Assembly: GCF_013377785.1 (NCBI RefSeq)
Contig: NZ_JABXWT010000005.1
Span: forward strand, 62,001 to 126,000
Origin: Ruegeria haliotis
GTDB lineage: Bacteria; Pseudomonadota; Alphaproteobacteria; Rhodobacterales; Rhodobacteraceae
DNA: 64,000 nt
Direction: 5' to 3'
The notes beneath the pieces are model-generated. The model did not search any database. It was not told where the DNA came from and was given only the letters and a program-made list of their open reading frames with translations. Shown here piece after piece: positions 35,153 through 45,223 of the stretch. A program made the position numbers and the translations under genes. How positions within the stretch are numbered: the first letter of the stretch is position 1; each line of letters begins with the position of its first letter.

Positions 35153-36659
35153 CCGCGCTCATACCGTTGCCTTTCAGGGGGTGGATGCCCGCCCGGTCGA
35201 GGTGCAATGCGCCGTCTCGCCCGGGCTACCTGCCTTTTCCATCGTGGGGTTGCCCAACAAAGCGGTGTCAGAGGCGCGCGACCGCGTCCGCAGCGCTCTT
35301 AGCGCCATGGCAATCGCGCTGCCATCCAAGCGGATCACCATAAACCTGTCCCCAGCCGATTTGCCCAAGGAGGGCAGCCATTTCGATCTGCCCATCGCAG
35401 TTGCCCTACTTGCCGCACTGGACATTATCCCCGCCGATGCCGCTGAAGGCACGGTCGCTTTAGGTGAGCTTTCGCTGGACGGATCCCTTGTACCTGTTGT
35501 GGGCGCGTTACCCGCCGCGATGACCGCCGCCGCCGAGAACCGCATCCTGCTCTGCCCGCGCGCCTCGGGCGCAGAAGCTGCGTGGGTAGACGCCACACAA
35601 GTGATCGGAGCGGAGTCATTGGGCGACGTTGTTCGGCATTTCTCGGGTCAGTCCCCGCTGCCCGCAGCCCAACCGGGCGAAGTGAACCTGACGCCCAGCC
35701 CCCGCGATCTGCGCGACGTGAAAGGGCAAGAACGGGCCAAACGCGCGTTGGAGATCGCCGCAGCAGGTCGACACCATCTGATTATGATTGGCACACCCGG
35801 TTCTGGAAAATCGATGCTGGCCGCGCGATTGCCCGGCATTTTACCGCCGCTGACCCCGATAGAAGCTTTGGAAACATCGATGATCCAATCTTTGTGCGGA
35901 TTACTAGATGAAGGTGGCATCAACCGGTCGCGCCCATTTCGGGAACCGCACCATACCGCGTCGATGGCAGCCATCGTCGGAGGCGGCAAAGGGGCCAAAC
36001 CTGGTGAGATTTCTCTGGCCCATAACGGTGTACTCTTCATGGACGAATTTCCAGAATTCCCCCGAACCGTTCTGGAAACCTTACGCCAACCTGTCGAAAC
36101 GGGCGAAGTGATAGTGGCCCGTGCCAATGCGCATGTGAAGTACCCCTGCCGATTCATGTTGGTTGCGGCGGCCAATCCCTGCAAATGCGGGTATCTGACC
36201 GACCCGTCGCGGGCCTGTTCGCGCGCGCCCGGATGCGGCGACGATTATCTGGGCCGCATCTCGGGTCCTTTGATGGACAGGTTCGACCTGCGGATCGAGG
36301 TTCCACCGGTCGCATTTACCGATCTGGACCTGCCTCCCTCTGGCGACAGTTCCGCGACCGTCGCGGCTCGGGTTGAACAGGCCAGCGCAATTCAGGCCGC
36401 GCGATATAGTGAAACACCATCAATCCGCCAAAACGCTGATATTGAAGGCGCGTTGTTGGAAGAAGTCGCGGTTCCTGATGCCGAAGGAAAAGAACTACTG
36501 TTGAAAGCGGCGGACCGGTTTGGCCTGTCGGCCCGCGCCTTTCACCGCATTCTGCGGGTCGCGCGCACCATCGCCGATCTGGAAGGCGCGCCAGATATAC
36601 GCCGGCCACATGTTGCCGAGGCGCTGAGCTTTCGCATCAGCGCCAAGGTCATGGCCTAA
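35145..36659 (+). CDS. comM: Mg-chelatase-like AAA ATPase ComM/YifB
   Basis: A 504-residue protein. Residues 1 to about 170 are the Lon-protease-like fold ([41 protein letters not shown]). The AAA domain has Walker A GTPGSGKS near residue 217 and Walker [14 protein letters not shown] Cys-rich insert (CKCGYL...CSRAPGC) follows, then a helical lid. ComM is a hexameric helicase aiding branch migration of incoming single strands in natural transformation. Translation may be gated by the stem-loop at its start. Convergent with gshB, overlapping its stop by 4 bases. Confidence 0.95.
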   Translation: MVARAHTVAFQGVDARPVEVQCAVSPGLPAFSIVGLPNKAVSEARDRVRSALSAMAIALPSKRITINLSPADLPKEGSHFDLPIAVALLAALDIIPADAAEGTVALGELSLDGSLVPVVGALPAAMTAAAENRILLCPRASGAEAAWVDATQVIGAESLGDVVRHFSGQSPLPAAQPGEVNLTPSPRDLRDVKGQERAKRALEIAAAGRHHLIMIGTPGSGKSMLAARLPGILPPLTPIEALETSMIQSLCGLLDEGGINRSRPFREPHHTASMAAIVGGGKGAKPGEISLAHNGVLFMDEFPEFPRTVLETLRQPVETGEVIVARANAHVKYPCRFMLVAAANPCKCGYLTDPSRACSRAPGCGDDYLGRISGPLMDRFDLRIEVPPVAFTDLDLPPSGDSSATVAARVEQASAIQAARYSETPSIRQNADIEGALLEEVAVPDAEGKELLLKAADRFGLSARAFHRILRVARTIADLEGAPDIRRPHVAEALSFRISAKVMA

Positions 36660-37588
36660 AGCTTGGCCTCGATGGCCTGCCAAATCTTTTCTGCGATGTT
36701 GTCGCCATTGAACCGCTCGAGTTCCTGAATACCAGTGGGCGAGGTCACGTTGATCTCGGTCAGGTAATCGCCGATGACATCGATCCCCACAAAAACCTGC
36801 CCCTTTTCTTTCAGAAGAGGGCCTATCGCAGTGCAAATCTCCATATCTCGATCCGTAAGGCCAATCTTTTCGGGGCGCCCCCCAACGTGCATGTTCGACC
36901 GCGTTTCACCCTCGGCAGGAACGCGGTTGATCGCGCCGACAGCCTCGCCATCCACAAGAATGATGCGTTTGTCTCCGTTCCGCACATCGGGCAGGAATTT
37001 TTGTACAATGAGCGGTTCACGCGAGAATCCGGTGAACAGTTCATGCAACGAGGTCAGGTTCCGGTCGTTTGCGTCCAGCCGAAACACACCCGCCCCGCCA
37101 TTGCCATAAAGCGGTTTGAGGATAATATCGCCATGCTTTTCCTTGAACGCCTTAATGGTTTGCAAGTCTCGCGCAATTGATGTCGGCGGGGTCAGGTCCG
37201 GGAAATCCAGAACCAGCAGCTTTTCGGGGTAGTTCCGCACCCAGAACGGGTCGTTGACCACCAGCGCCTGACCCTTGAGCCGATCCAGCAAATGCGTCGA
37301 CGTGATGTAATGCATGTCGAAAGGCGGGTCCTGACGTAGCCAGATGACGTCGAATTCTGCCAGATCCACTTCGCGCTCAGCCCCAAGTACAGCCGGGGTA
37401 CCCGGAACGCGCTGCACCGTCATGTCATGCCCGCGCGCCGTTATCCGACCTTCCTGATAAGCCAGTTGATCGGGCCCGTAGAAGAATAGTTGATGTCCGC
37501 GCGCCTGCGCCTCTTCCGCCAGACGGAAAGAGCTGTCGGCGTTGATATCTACAGCCCCGATCGGGTCCATTTGAAAGGCGATTTTCAT
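36656..37588 (-). CDS. gshB: Glutathione synthetase
   Basis: A 310-residue ATP-grasp enzyme joining gamma-glutamylcysteine and glycine. [10 protein letters not shown] at the start, [19 protein letters not shown], the ATP-binding [14 protein letters not shown], and the C-terminal [23 protein letters not shown] with metal-binding Glu/Asn are all present. It is the end of the rsmI-yraN-gshB run, 61 bases after yraN. Confidence 0.97.
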   Translation of the reverse strand: MKIAFQMDPIGAVDINADSSFRLAEEAQARGHQLFFYGPDQLAYQEGRITARGHDMTVQRVPGTPAVLGAEREVDLAEFDVIWLRQDPPFDMHYITSTHLLDRLKGQALVVNDPFWVRNYPEKLLVLDFPDLTPPTSIARDLQTIKAFKEKHGDIILKPLYGNGGAGVFRLDANDRNLTSLHELFTGFSREPLIVQKFLPDVRNGDKRIILVDGEAVGAINRVPAEGETRSNMHVGGRPEKIGLTDRDMEICTAIGPLLKEKGQVFVGIDVIGDYLTEINVTSPTGIQELERFNGDNIAEKIWQAIEAKL

Positions 37589-37649
37589 GACGTGTCCCTC
37601 AACTTTGTGCCAGATACATGGCCCAGCAAGTCGAGGGGTTCAATGGGCG

Positions 37650-38021
37650 TCAGGTATGTCCAAAAGCATTTTCGATAATTTGAACAGCTCCGGACCCGTC
37701 CACAAGGGCTGCATCGAAGCGAACGTTTGTCAGTTGCCCGCCCGGCTCATTCTCAAGAAACTGCGCAGCAGAGGCACATATACGTTCTGTCTGGCGGCGG
37801 TTAATCCGGGCTGCGGCCACCTCAAAACTGGTGCTCTTCTTGACTTCGATGAAAACCAGCCCCTCTGCATTGCGCGCAATCAGGTCGATTTCGCCACCAG
37901 CCCCGCGCCATCGGCGGTGCGCGATTGAATAGCCGCGTCGCTCATAATCTGACGCGACCTGAAACTCAGCCGCTTGCCCCGCGTAAAAGGACACCGAACC
38001 GCGCACTGACCGTTTGACCAT
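37650..38021 (-). CDS. yraN: YraN/UPF0102 family, nuclease-fold protein
   Basis: A 123-residue protein of the YraN family, with an endonuclease-like core: an N-terminal helix ending YERRGYSIAHRRWRG, then GEIDLIARN and VFIEVKKS, which give the Asp/Glu-x-Lys pattern of Holliday-junction-resolvase-like folds. Activity is not well established. It starts 1 base after the rsmI stop, and rsmI-yraN is a widely conserved pair. Confidence 0.9.
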   Translation of the reverse strand: MVKRSVRGSVSFYAGQAAEFQVASDYERRGYSIAHRRWRGAGGEIDLIARNAEGLVFIEVKKSTSFEVAAARINRRQTERICASAAQFLENEPGGQLTNVRFDAALVDGSGAVQIIENAFGHT

Positions 38022-38022
38022 G

Positions 38023-38880
38023 TCATCCCTTTCCCAGCTTCAGAGCTTTCTGGTAAATTGGCCGCCGAGGCAGATTGTACATCTCTGACACTAAATCCGC
38101 CGCGTCCCGCACAGAATGGGTTTCCAAAGCTCGTATCAATGCCTCTTCTACGTCCGATTCGTTAACGCTTTGCGAATGGCTGCGATCCACCAGCAAAACG
38201 ACCTCTCCTTTGATCGGTTTCCCTTGATACTCATCGGCCAACTCTCTCAGCGTACCGCGTCTGACTTCTTCGAATTTCTTGGTCAGTTCCCGACACAGTG
38301 CAGCCTGCCGCTCAGCGCTTAGAACATCGGCCATATCCGACAAGCTGCTCGCGACACGTTTGGGGGATTCGTAGAACACAAGCGTTCCGGGGATATCGCG
38401 CAACGCCTCGATACGCGTGCGACGGGCCCCGGATGCGTTGGGCAAGAAACCCGCGAAAAAGAACGCATCTGTGGGCAGGCCTGCCAATGTCAGCGCCACC
38501 AAAACCGCCGACGGTCCGGGCGCACAGGTCACGGCATGCCCGGCTTCTGCCGCTTGTCGCCCAAGGTCATAGCCGGGGTCCGCGATTAACGGCATCCCCG
38601 CTTCGGAAGCATAGGCGACCGACAGGCCCTGCTCTAGCGCCTCAAGGATCTTGCCGCGCGCGCCAGCACCGCTGTGATCGTGATAGGCCTGAATCCGTCG
38701 CCCATCCAAAGGTACGCCGTGAATTTCCATCAAACGGCGCAGGCTGCGTGTGTCCTCGGCCGCGATCATGTCGGCCGAAGCCAGAACATCCAGAGCCCTG
38801 AGCGTAATGTCGCGCGCAGTGCCAATCGGAGTGGCAACAAAGTACAGGCCCGCAGCCAATCTGATCTTTTGGAAATTCAA
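38023..38880 (-). CDS. rsmI: 16S rRNA (cytidine1402-2'-O)-methyltransferase
   Basis: A 285-residue SAM-dependent enzyme: GLYFVATPIGTARDITLRAL, then AEDTRSLRRL, the YASEAGMPLIADPGYDL cofactor pocket and TLVFYESPKRV. It 2'-O-methylates C1402 of 16S rRNA to tune decoding. The helical C-terminus matches the family. First gene of rsmI-yraN-gshB and divergent from the LpoA-like gene, the usual order in proteobacteria. Confidence 0.95.
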   Translation of the reverse strand: MNFQKIRLAAGLYFVATPIGTARDITLRALDVLASADMIAAEDTRSLRRLMEIHGVPLDGRRIQAYHDHSGAGARGKILEALEQGLSVAYASEAGMPLIADPGYDLGRQAAEAGHAVTCAPGPSAVLVALTLAGLPTDAFFFAGFLPNASGARRTRIEALRDIPGTLVFYESPKRVASSLSDMADVLSAERQAALCRELTKKFEEVRRGTLRELADEYQGKPIKGEVVLLVDRSHSQSVNESDVEEALIRALETHSVRDAADLVSEMYNLPRRPIYQKALKLGKG

Positions 38881-38968
38881 AGCTGGACCCTCACAGCGTG
38901 ACGTTTATTATCGCGGCTCAATAGAACAGCAGCGTCTCAAGCCGCCGGATCAGGGAGTTTTCATTTAG

Positions 38969-40129
38969 ATGTTTACCGTTTGCAAGCCCGTAAGCAAGCT
39001 GGCGAAATCCGCCATAGCCCTGGCCACCGTGGCTTTTCTGGCCGCCTGCGAACCGGGGGGCATTGGCGGCGGACCTTCGATCAACACCTCCAAACCCGTG
39101 CCCGTAGCCTTGCTGGTTCCGCGATCAGGTGATGCTGCGCTGGCCCAAAGCCTTGAAAATGCAGCACGGCTGGCAATGTCCGATCTGCAAAACGTCCAGA
39201 TTGATCTGCGTGTCTACGATACGGCAGGCAATGCTGGCACAGCCTCTGCTGTGGCGCAACAGGCGGTGGCAGACGGGGCCAAAATCATCATCGGGCCGGT
39301 CTACGCTCAGGCCGCCAATGCCGCAGGCCTTGCGGTTTTGAACAATAACGTCAACGTCCTGTCCTTTTCGAACAACACCAGCATCGCGGGCGGGAATGTC
39401 TTCGTGCTGGGTCCGACATTTGAAAACACCGCCAATCGGTTGGTCAACTATGCCGGCAGCAAGGGCAAGAGCGGCACGGTTATCGTGCACAGCAACGACG
39501 CTGCCGGACAATTGGGTCAGGCGGCAATTGCCAACGCGCTCGGCAACAGCCGGGTCAAAAATGCCGGAACTGTCGGGTATGATCGCTCGCAACAAGGCGT
39601 CATCAACTCGGTCCCCACCATCAAGGCAACGGTGGATTCAACCGGTGCGGATTCGATCTTCTTGACCGCAACAACCGCTGGCGCACTACCGCTTTATACC
39701 CAGTTGCTGCCTGAAGCAGGCGTCTCGCCCGCAACCACGCAGTTCATCGGTTTAACGCGATGGGATATCCCATCGCAAACACTGGAATTGCCCGGCGTTC
39801 AGGGTGGTTGGTTCGCTCTGCCAGATCCGTCCAAGTCGCAATCCTACCGGCAGCGCTATAACGCGACCTATGGCGAAGCGCCGCACCCGATCAGCGGTTT
39901 GGCCTATGATGGGATCGCTGCCATCGGCGCCTTGGTAGGCCAAGGCAAATCCAACGCTCTGACCGGGGCGGCCCTGACACAAAACGCCGGTTTCCAAGGC
40001 GTTGGCGGTATTTTCCGTCTGCGCCCGAACGGTACCAACGAACGCGGTCTGGCCGTTGCCACGATCCAGAACAAACAGGTGGTTGTGATTGACCCTGCCC
40101 CACAAAGCTTCTCTGGCGCCGGTTTCTGA
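38969..40129 (+). CDS. Penicillin-binding-protein activator LpoA-like lipoprotein
   Basis: A 386-residue lipoprotein with a lipobox (FLAAC, Cys near residue 27) after a hydrophobic signal. The rest is a type I periplasmic-binding-protein fold: VPVALLVPRSGDAALAQSLENAARLAMSD, IIGPVYAQAANAAG, LSFSNNTSIA and GLAYDGIAAIGAL. It corresponds to the C-terminal domain of LpoA, the outer-membrane activator of PBP1A, without the N-terminal TPR part, as usual in alphaproteobacteria. Divergence from rsmI supports the call. A branched-chain amino-acid binding role is less likely. The glnD reading frame begins inside its 3' end. Confidence 0.85.
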   Translation: MFTVCKPVSKLAKSAIALATVAFLAACEPGGIGGGPSINTSKPVPVALLVPRSGDAALAQSLENAARLAMSDLQNVQIDLRVYDTAGNAGTASAVAQQAVADGAKIIIGPVYAQAANAAGLAVLNNNVNVLSFSNNTSIAGGNVFVLGPTFENTANRLVNYAGSKGKSGTVIVHSNDAAGQLGQAAIANALGNSRVKNAGTVGYDRSQQGVINSVPTIKATVDSTGADSIFLTATTAGALPLYTQLLPEAGVSPATTQFIGLTRWDIPSQTLELPGVQGGWFALPDPSKSQSYRQRYNATYGEAPHPISGLAYDGIAAIGALVGQGKSNALTGAALTQNAGFQGVGGIFRLRPNGTNERGLAVATIQNKQVVVIDPAPQSFSGAGF

Positions 40130-42908
40130 TCGGCCCAATCAGATCGCTCCGCCAAGCGGCCCCCTGATCTGCCCAGCCGAGGATATTTTCGACAGCGCCA
40201 GTGTTAACGCGCAACTGTCGGGCGCTTTCGAGAACAGCGCAGACAACGCAGCCATGCGTGCAGAAACCGTGCGCATTTTGCGAAACGCCCAGAAAACGGG
40301 ACGCAAGACAATTGCGGACGCCTTTGATGCACGTCCCTTTGACGCGCGCCCATTGACCAGAACTTATACCTATCTGACAGATCAACTGGTCGGCACAGCG
40401 ATGCGGGTCGCCAGCGAATGGCTGCACCCGTTGGCGACGCCGACGCAAGGGGAAAGGATCGCAGTGCTGGCCGTCGGCGGATACGGTCGGGGCGAGATGG
40501 CACCGTCTTCGGATGTCGACCTGCTGTTTCTGACGCCGTACAAGATCACCGCCTGGGCGGAGAGCGTGATCGAATCCATGCTCTATATCCTGTGGGATCT
40601 GCGGCTGAAAGTCGGCCACGCGTCTCGCACCATCAAAGATTGCCTGCGGCTTGGCGCCGAGGACTTCACCATCCGCACTGCGATGCTGGAACACCGCTAT
40701 CTGGCCGGAGACAAATTGCTGGCCGAAGAGTTGGACCAACGCCTGAAATCAGATCTGTTCGAAGGCACCGAACGCGAGTTTATCGAAGCCAAATTGCAGG
40801 AACGCGACGCGCGGCACCACAAACAGGGTGAGCGCTATATGGTCGAGCCCAATGTGAAAGAGGGCAAGGGTGGCTTGCGCGATCTGCAGTCGCTCTATTG
40901 GATCGCGAAATACATCTATGGTGTTCAAGATGTGGCCGAACTGGTCCCGCTGGGCCTGTTCACGCCTGAAGAATTCAAGACCTTTGTCGAAGCCGAAGAG
41001 TTTCTCTGGGCCGTACGCTCGCACCTGCATCTGGTTACGGGCCGCGCCACAGAACAGCTGACATTCGACATGCAGGTCGAGGTCGCTGCGCGGATGGGAT
41101 ACAAGGACCGCGCCGGTCGCCGCGCGGTCGAAGTGTTCATGCAGCGCTATTTCCGCGAAGCAACGCGCGTGGGTGAGTTGACGCGGATTTTCCTGACCAA
41201 GCTGGAAGCGTCGCATATGAAGGGCGCACCCCTGCTGGAGCGGATTTTCCGCCGCCGCCCAAGGGTCAAACCCGGTTACAGGGTCGTTCGTGGTCGTCTG
41301 GACGTGGTGGATCCTGACAGATTTCTGTCCGACAAGGTGAACCTTCTCCGCCTTTTCGAAGAAGGCCTGCGGACGGGTATGCTGATCCATCCGGACGCGA
41401 TGCTGTTGGTGACCGCCAACCTGAGCCTCATTGATGACGACATGCGCAACAACAAAGAGGCGCGGCGTATTTTCCTCGACCTGATGCTGAAACACGGAAA
41501 TCCAGAACGTGCCCTGCGGCGGATGAACGAACTGGGCGTATTGTCGGCCTTCTTGCCCGAGTTCGAGCACATCGTCGCAATGATGCAATTCAACATGTAT
41601 CACAGCTATACGGTGGACGAGCACACTATTCAGTGCATCGTGAACCTCGCCCAGATCGAACGCGGCGAATTGATCGAAGCATTGCCTCTGGCCTCCTCGA
41701 TTCTGGAAGGCGGGGTGAACCGCAAGGTGCTTTATGTGGCCCTTCTGTTGCATGACATCGCCAAAGGTCGGCCCGAGGACCACTCGATCCTGGGCGCTCA
41801 AATCGCCCGCAAGGTAGCGCCACGCTTGGGGTTGAATAAATCGGATTCCGAAACCGTAGAATGGCTTGTGCGTTACCACCTGCTGATGTCGGATATGGCC
41901 CAAAAACGCGACATCTCGGACCCGCGCACTGTTCGCGATTTTGCCAAGGCGGTACAGACTGTCAAACGGCTGGACCTGCTGACGGTGCTGACTGTTTGCG
42001 ATATTCGCGGCGTGGGTCCAAACACATGGAACAATTGGAAAGCGACTTTGCTGCGCGCGCTGCACGCTGAAACCAAGCGCGCGCTGGAAACCGGCATGGA
42101 AGACCTGAACCGCGCCAATCGCGGGGCAGAAGCCAAAAAGGCGCTCCGGACCGCTTTGGAGAACTGGTCCAAGACCGATCTCAAGGCAGAAACCGGGCGG
42201 CATTATGCCCCCTACTGGCAAGGTCTGAACCTATCGACTCATATAGAGTTTGCGGAAATGTTGCGGGCGCTCGAACACAGCGGCGATCCCGGCGCAATGG
42301 AGGTCCGCCTGCATCCGGACGAAGACCGTGATGCCACCCGCGCCTGTTTCGCCATGGGCGACCACCCGGGTATCTTTGCGCGTATCGCTGGCGCTCTGGC
42401 TCTAGTTGGGGCGAATGTGGTGGATGCGCGCAGTTATACCACCCAGGATGGCTATGTGACCGATGCGTTCTGGATTCAGGACGCCGAAGGCCACCCGTTC
42501 GAAGCCTCTCGCCTGCCTCGTCTGACGCAAATGATTCACAAGACGCTCAAGGGTGAGGTGGTGGCGCGGGACGCGCTGAAATCTCGCGACAAGATCAAGA
42601 AACGCGAACGCGCCTTCAATGTACCGACCCACATCACCTTTGATAATGACGGGTCCGAGATTTACACGATCATCGAGGTGGATACACGCGACCGGCCCGG
42701 TCTTCTGTATGATCTGACCCGAACCTTGGCTGCAGCCAACGTCTATATCGCCAATGCGGTGATCGCGACCTATGGCGAACAGGTGGTGGACACGTTCTAC
42801 GTTAAGGACATGTTTGGCCTGAAGTACTATTCCGAAAGCAAGCAGCGCAGTCTGGAAACCAAATTGCGCACGGCCATCACCGAAGGTGCAAAGCGTGCCG
42901 CCTCATGA
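40089..42908 (+). CDS. glnD: PII uridylyltransferase / uridylyl-removing enzyme
   Basis: A protein of up to 939 residues. Nucleotidyltransferase domain with GGYGRGEMAPSSDVDLLF near residues 130-147; HD domain with LLHDIAKGRPEDHS near 553; two C-terminal ACT domains near 757-800 (DHPGIFARIAGAL) and 867-920 (DRPGLLYDLTRTL). It senses glutamine and modifies PII proteins to control nitrogen assimilation. The start is uncertain: TTG at 40089 overlaps the lipoprotein gene by 41 bases, and the next in-frame ATG at 40254 would drop about 55 residues. It overlaps murJ by 4 bases. Confidence 0.95.
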   Translation: MTLPHKASLAPVSDRPNQIAPPSGPLICPAEDIFDSASVNAQLSGAFENSADNAAMRAETVRILRNAQKTGRKTIADAFDARPFDARPLTRTYTYLTDQLVGTAMRVASEWLHPLATPTQGERIAVLAVGGYGRGEMAPSSDVDLLFLTPYKITAWAESVIESMLYILWDLRLKVGHASRTIKDCLRLGAEDFTIRTAMLEHRYLAGDKLLAEELDQRLKSDLFEGTEREFIEAKLQERDARHHKQGERYMVEPNVKEGKGGLRDLQSLYWIAKYIYGVQDVAELVPLGLFTPEEFKTFVEAEEFLWAVRSHLHLVTGRATEQLTFDMQVEVAARMGYKDRAGRRAVEVFMQRYFREATRVGELTRIFLTKLEASHMKGAPLLERIFRRRPRVKPGYRVVRGRLDVVDPDRFLSDKVNLLRLFEEGLRTGMLIHPDAMLLVTANLSLIDDDMRNNKEARRIFLDLMLKHGNPERALRRMNELGVLSAFLPEFEHIVAMMQFNMYHSYTVDEHTIQCIVNLAQIERGELIEALPLASSILEGGVNRKVLYVALLLHDIAKGRPEDHSILGAQIARKVAPRLGLNKSDSETVEWLVRYHLLMSDMAQKRDISDPRTVRDFAKAVQTVKRLDLLTVLTVCDIRGVGPNTWNNWKATLLRALHAETKRALETGMEDLNRANRGAEAKKALRTALENWSKTDLKAETGRHYAPYWQGLNLSTHIEFAEMLRALEHSGDPGAMEVRLHPDEDRDATRACFAMGDHPGIFARIAGALALVGANVVDARSYTTQDGYVTDAFWIQDAEGHPFEASRLPRLTQMIHKTLKGEVVARDALKSRDKIKKRERAFNVPTHITFDNDGSEIYTIIEVDTRDRPGLLYDLTRTLAAANVYIANAVIATYGEQVVDTFYVKDMFGLKYYSESKQRSLETKLRTAITEGAKRAAS

Positions 42909-44446
42909 AACAGATTCGACTGTTTTCCGGCCTGTTCACTGTCGGGTTCTGGACGTTGGCAAGCCGCATCCTGGGCTTTGCGCGGGAAATCCTTCTGACA
43001 GCCTATATCGGGCCGGGACCGGTGATGGATGCGTTTGTCGCCGCCTTCCGTCTACCCAACATGTTCCGCCGTTTCTTTGCCGAAGGCGCGTTCAACGCCG
43101 CTTTTGTGCCGATGTTTTCCAAGCGGTTAGAGGCTGATGAGGACGCCCAAGGATTCGCGCAGAATGCCTTCAACCTTCTGGCTGCGGCGGTGCTGGCGCT
43201 GGTCGGGTTGGGGATGGTGTTCATGCCGGGCCTCGTCTGGCTCACGGCCGAGGGGTTTTACGGCGATGAACGCTTCGATATGGCGGTGGACTACGGCTAT
43301 GTCGTCTTTCCTTACATCATGTTCATGTCACTGGCAGCCCTGTTTTCGGGTGTTCTGAACGCGACCGGTCGGTTTGCAGCAGCGGCGGCGGCACCGGTTT
43401 TGCTGAACATATTCGCCTGTACAGCGTTGATCGCGGGCGCAATGTCCGGTGGCGACGTCATTCGATGGCTCATCACCGTTATCCCGATCGCTGGTGTCGC
43501 GCAGCTGGCGCTGGTCTGGGTCGCCACCGAACGGGCCGGCATCAGCATCCGACCGGGTTGGCCACGTTTGACGCCCGAGATGCGTCGTATGGTGCGTGTC
43601 GCGGTTCCGGCGGCGCTGGCCATGGGTGTGACCCAGGTCAATCTGGTTGTAGGACAATTGGTGGCATCAAAAACCGAAAAAGCGGTCAGTTGGTTGTTTG
43701 CCGCGGATCGATTGTATCAATTGCCCTTGGGCGTTGTTGGCATCGCCGTTGGCATTGTGCTGTTACCCGATCTGTCACGTCGATTGCGTGCAGGCGACAA
43801 AGATGGCGCTCGAAACGCGTTTTCCCGTGCCGGAGAGTTCACGCTGCTGCTGACGCTACCCTCGACCGTGGCATTCATGATCATTCCCAACCCGTTGGTG
43901 TCGGTCTTGTTCGAGCGGGGGCAATTCAGCGCCGAAGACACTGCTGCGACCGCTTTGGCCGTTGCAGTCTATGGCATAGGTTTACCTGCCTTCATGCTGC
44001 AAAAGCTGCTTCAGCCTCTGTTTTTTGCACGTGAAGACACCAAGTCTCCGTTCCGCTATGCTGTGGTTGCCATGATCATCAATGCAGGTCTGGCGTTTGG
44101 CCTGTACCCATTGGTCGGCTGGATCGCCCCTGCGATTGCCGCCTCGACTGCAGGGTGGGCGATGGTGGTACTGTTGGTCCTTGGGGCTCGGCGCATGGGG
44201 GATGAGGCGCGATTTGACGACCGGTTCAAGCATCGCGCATGGCGGGTCGTGGCGGCGTCGCTGGGCATGGGCGTCGTTCTGTTCGCGGCAATCCATCTAT
44301 TCGGCTGGACGCTCGAGCTGCCAGGCTGGCGATATCTGGCCCTGCTTGTGCTGATCAAGGTTGCTGCGGCCACATACTTCTTTCTCGGCCACATATTCGG
44401 GGCCATCAAAATAGCCGAACTGAAAGGCGCTCTGCGTCGGTCATAA
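42905..44446 (+). CDS. murJ: Lipid II flippase MurJ
   Basis: A 513-residue MATE/MVF-family membrane protein with about fourteen transmembrane helices. The opening RLFSGLFTVGFWTLASRILGFAREIL, then GPVMDAFVAAFRLPNMFRRFFAEGAFNAAFVP, are the family signature and central-cavity Arg/Asp residues. It flips lipid-linked peptidoglycan precursor across the inner membrane. ATGA overlap with glnD shows translational coupling, a conserved pair in this order. Convergent with the rhomboid-like gene 5 bases away. Confidence 0.96.
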   Translation: MKQIRLFSGLFTVGFWTLASRILGFAREILLTAYIGPGPVMDAFVAAFRLPNMFRRFFAEGAFNAAFVPMFSKRLEADEDAQGFAQNAFNLLAAAVLALVGLGMVFMPGLVWLTAEGFYGDERFDMAVDYGYVVFPYIMFMSLAALFSGVLNATGRFAAAAAAPVLLNIFACTALIAGAMSGGDVIRWLITVIPIAGVAQLALVWVATERAGISIRPGWPRLTPEMRRMVRVAVPAALAMGVTQVNLVVGQLVASKTEKAVSWLFAADRLYQLPLGVVGIAVGIVLLPDLSRRLRAGDKDGARNAFSRAGEFTLLLTLPSTVAFMIIPNPLVSVLFERGQFSAEDTAATALAVAVYGIGLPAFMLQKLLQPLFFAREDTKSPFRYAVVAMIINAGLAFGLYPLVGWIAPAIAASTAGWAMVVLLVLGARRMGDEARFDDRFKHRAWRVVAASLGMGVVLFAAIHLFGWTLELPGWRYLALLVLIKVAAATYFFLGHIFGAIKIAELKGALRRS

Positions 44447-44450
44447 CCGA

Positions 44451-45137
44451 TCAATCGCGCCGGATTCGCCCGACGATCCGGGCCCAGCCGCCCGGCGCCA
44501 GAAAAAAGGACAGGCCAAACCCGGTGGCAAACCCGCCCAGATCTGCCACCCAGTCCCAGTTGGCTCCAAATATCAGGCCGAACAGGAATTGGATGCCCAT
44601 CAACACGGCAATCAATTGGAACGCCCTAGCCTGATTCTCGCCGACCAGAGATAACTTACGCCAGAGCAACCATGTGAAGGCTCCGATCAGCCCATAGACT
44701 GAGGGGAAGCCCCCGATCAGCGGATAGCTTGGGTCCAATGGCACCGCATAAATCAATGCGCCACCGATACCAGACAGAACAAAGATCAACAGCATCGAAA
44801 AGCCGCCAAACACCTCGGCCACCATCTTACCCATCGCCAACACGAACACGCAGACAAAGATCGCCTGTGTGAAATTGGCCGACACAAATGGATAGGTTAC
44901 AAAACGGATGACATGTTCGAACGGCCAGCGGCCGTTCTGCACCATCCAGTCAAAGATTTCGGCCGAAAACGCATATTGCTGGATGGCATCCAGTCGCCAC
45001 CCGATGGCCGACGGCCCGCCTACCAGCCCGCGCGAACCCAGCATGAACGCCAGCTCGATCCCCATAATGAACAGGACCAGCGCCACCACGACCGGCGGCA
45101 GAGGGTTCACGGGTGGTGTGTAATGCTCACTGCTCAT
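44451..45137 (-). CDS. Rhomboid-family membrane protein, probably catalytically dead
   Basis: A 228-residue protein with about six transmembrane helices in the rhomboid arrangement. Ser146 in GFPSVYGLIGAF aligns with the catalytic Ser of Gly-x-Ser-Gly, but the next residue is Val. In the last helix the position of the catalytic His (normally in A-H-L-G-G) is Asp199 (VADLGGFATG). The conserved His...Asn pair of helix 2 is also missing. It is therefore more like an iRhom/derlin-type pseudoprotease. It diverges from trpS with an 86-base gap. Confidence 0.82.
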   Translation of the reverse strand: MSSEHYTPPVNPLPPVVVALVLFIMGIELAFMLGSRGLVGGPSAIGWRLDAIQQYAFSAEIFDWMVQNGRWPFEHVIRFVTYPFVSANFTQAIFVCVFVLAMGKMVAEVFGGFSMLLIFVLSGIGGALIYAVPLDPSYPLIGGFPSVYGLIGAFTWLLWRKLSLVGENQARAFQLIAVLMGIQFLFGLIFGANWDWVADLGGFATGFGLSFFLAPGGWARIVGRIRRD

Positions 45138-45223
45138 TGGGTTGGCCTTTCCCGGCTGTTGACGTCCCTGTGCCTCATGGGTAAGCGACGAGGGCTGATT
45201 TTTCCAGACGGGAGTTCCCTTCG

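Noticed and set aside
40749..42221. Long open frame (490 codons) antisense to glnD
   Set aside because: glnD on the other strand has clear domains throughout; the antisense protein has no recognisable motif and arises from GC-rich codon bias.
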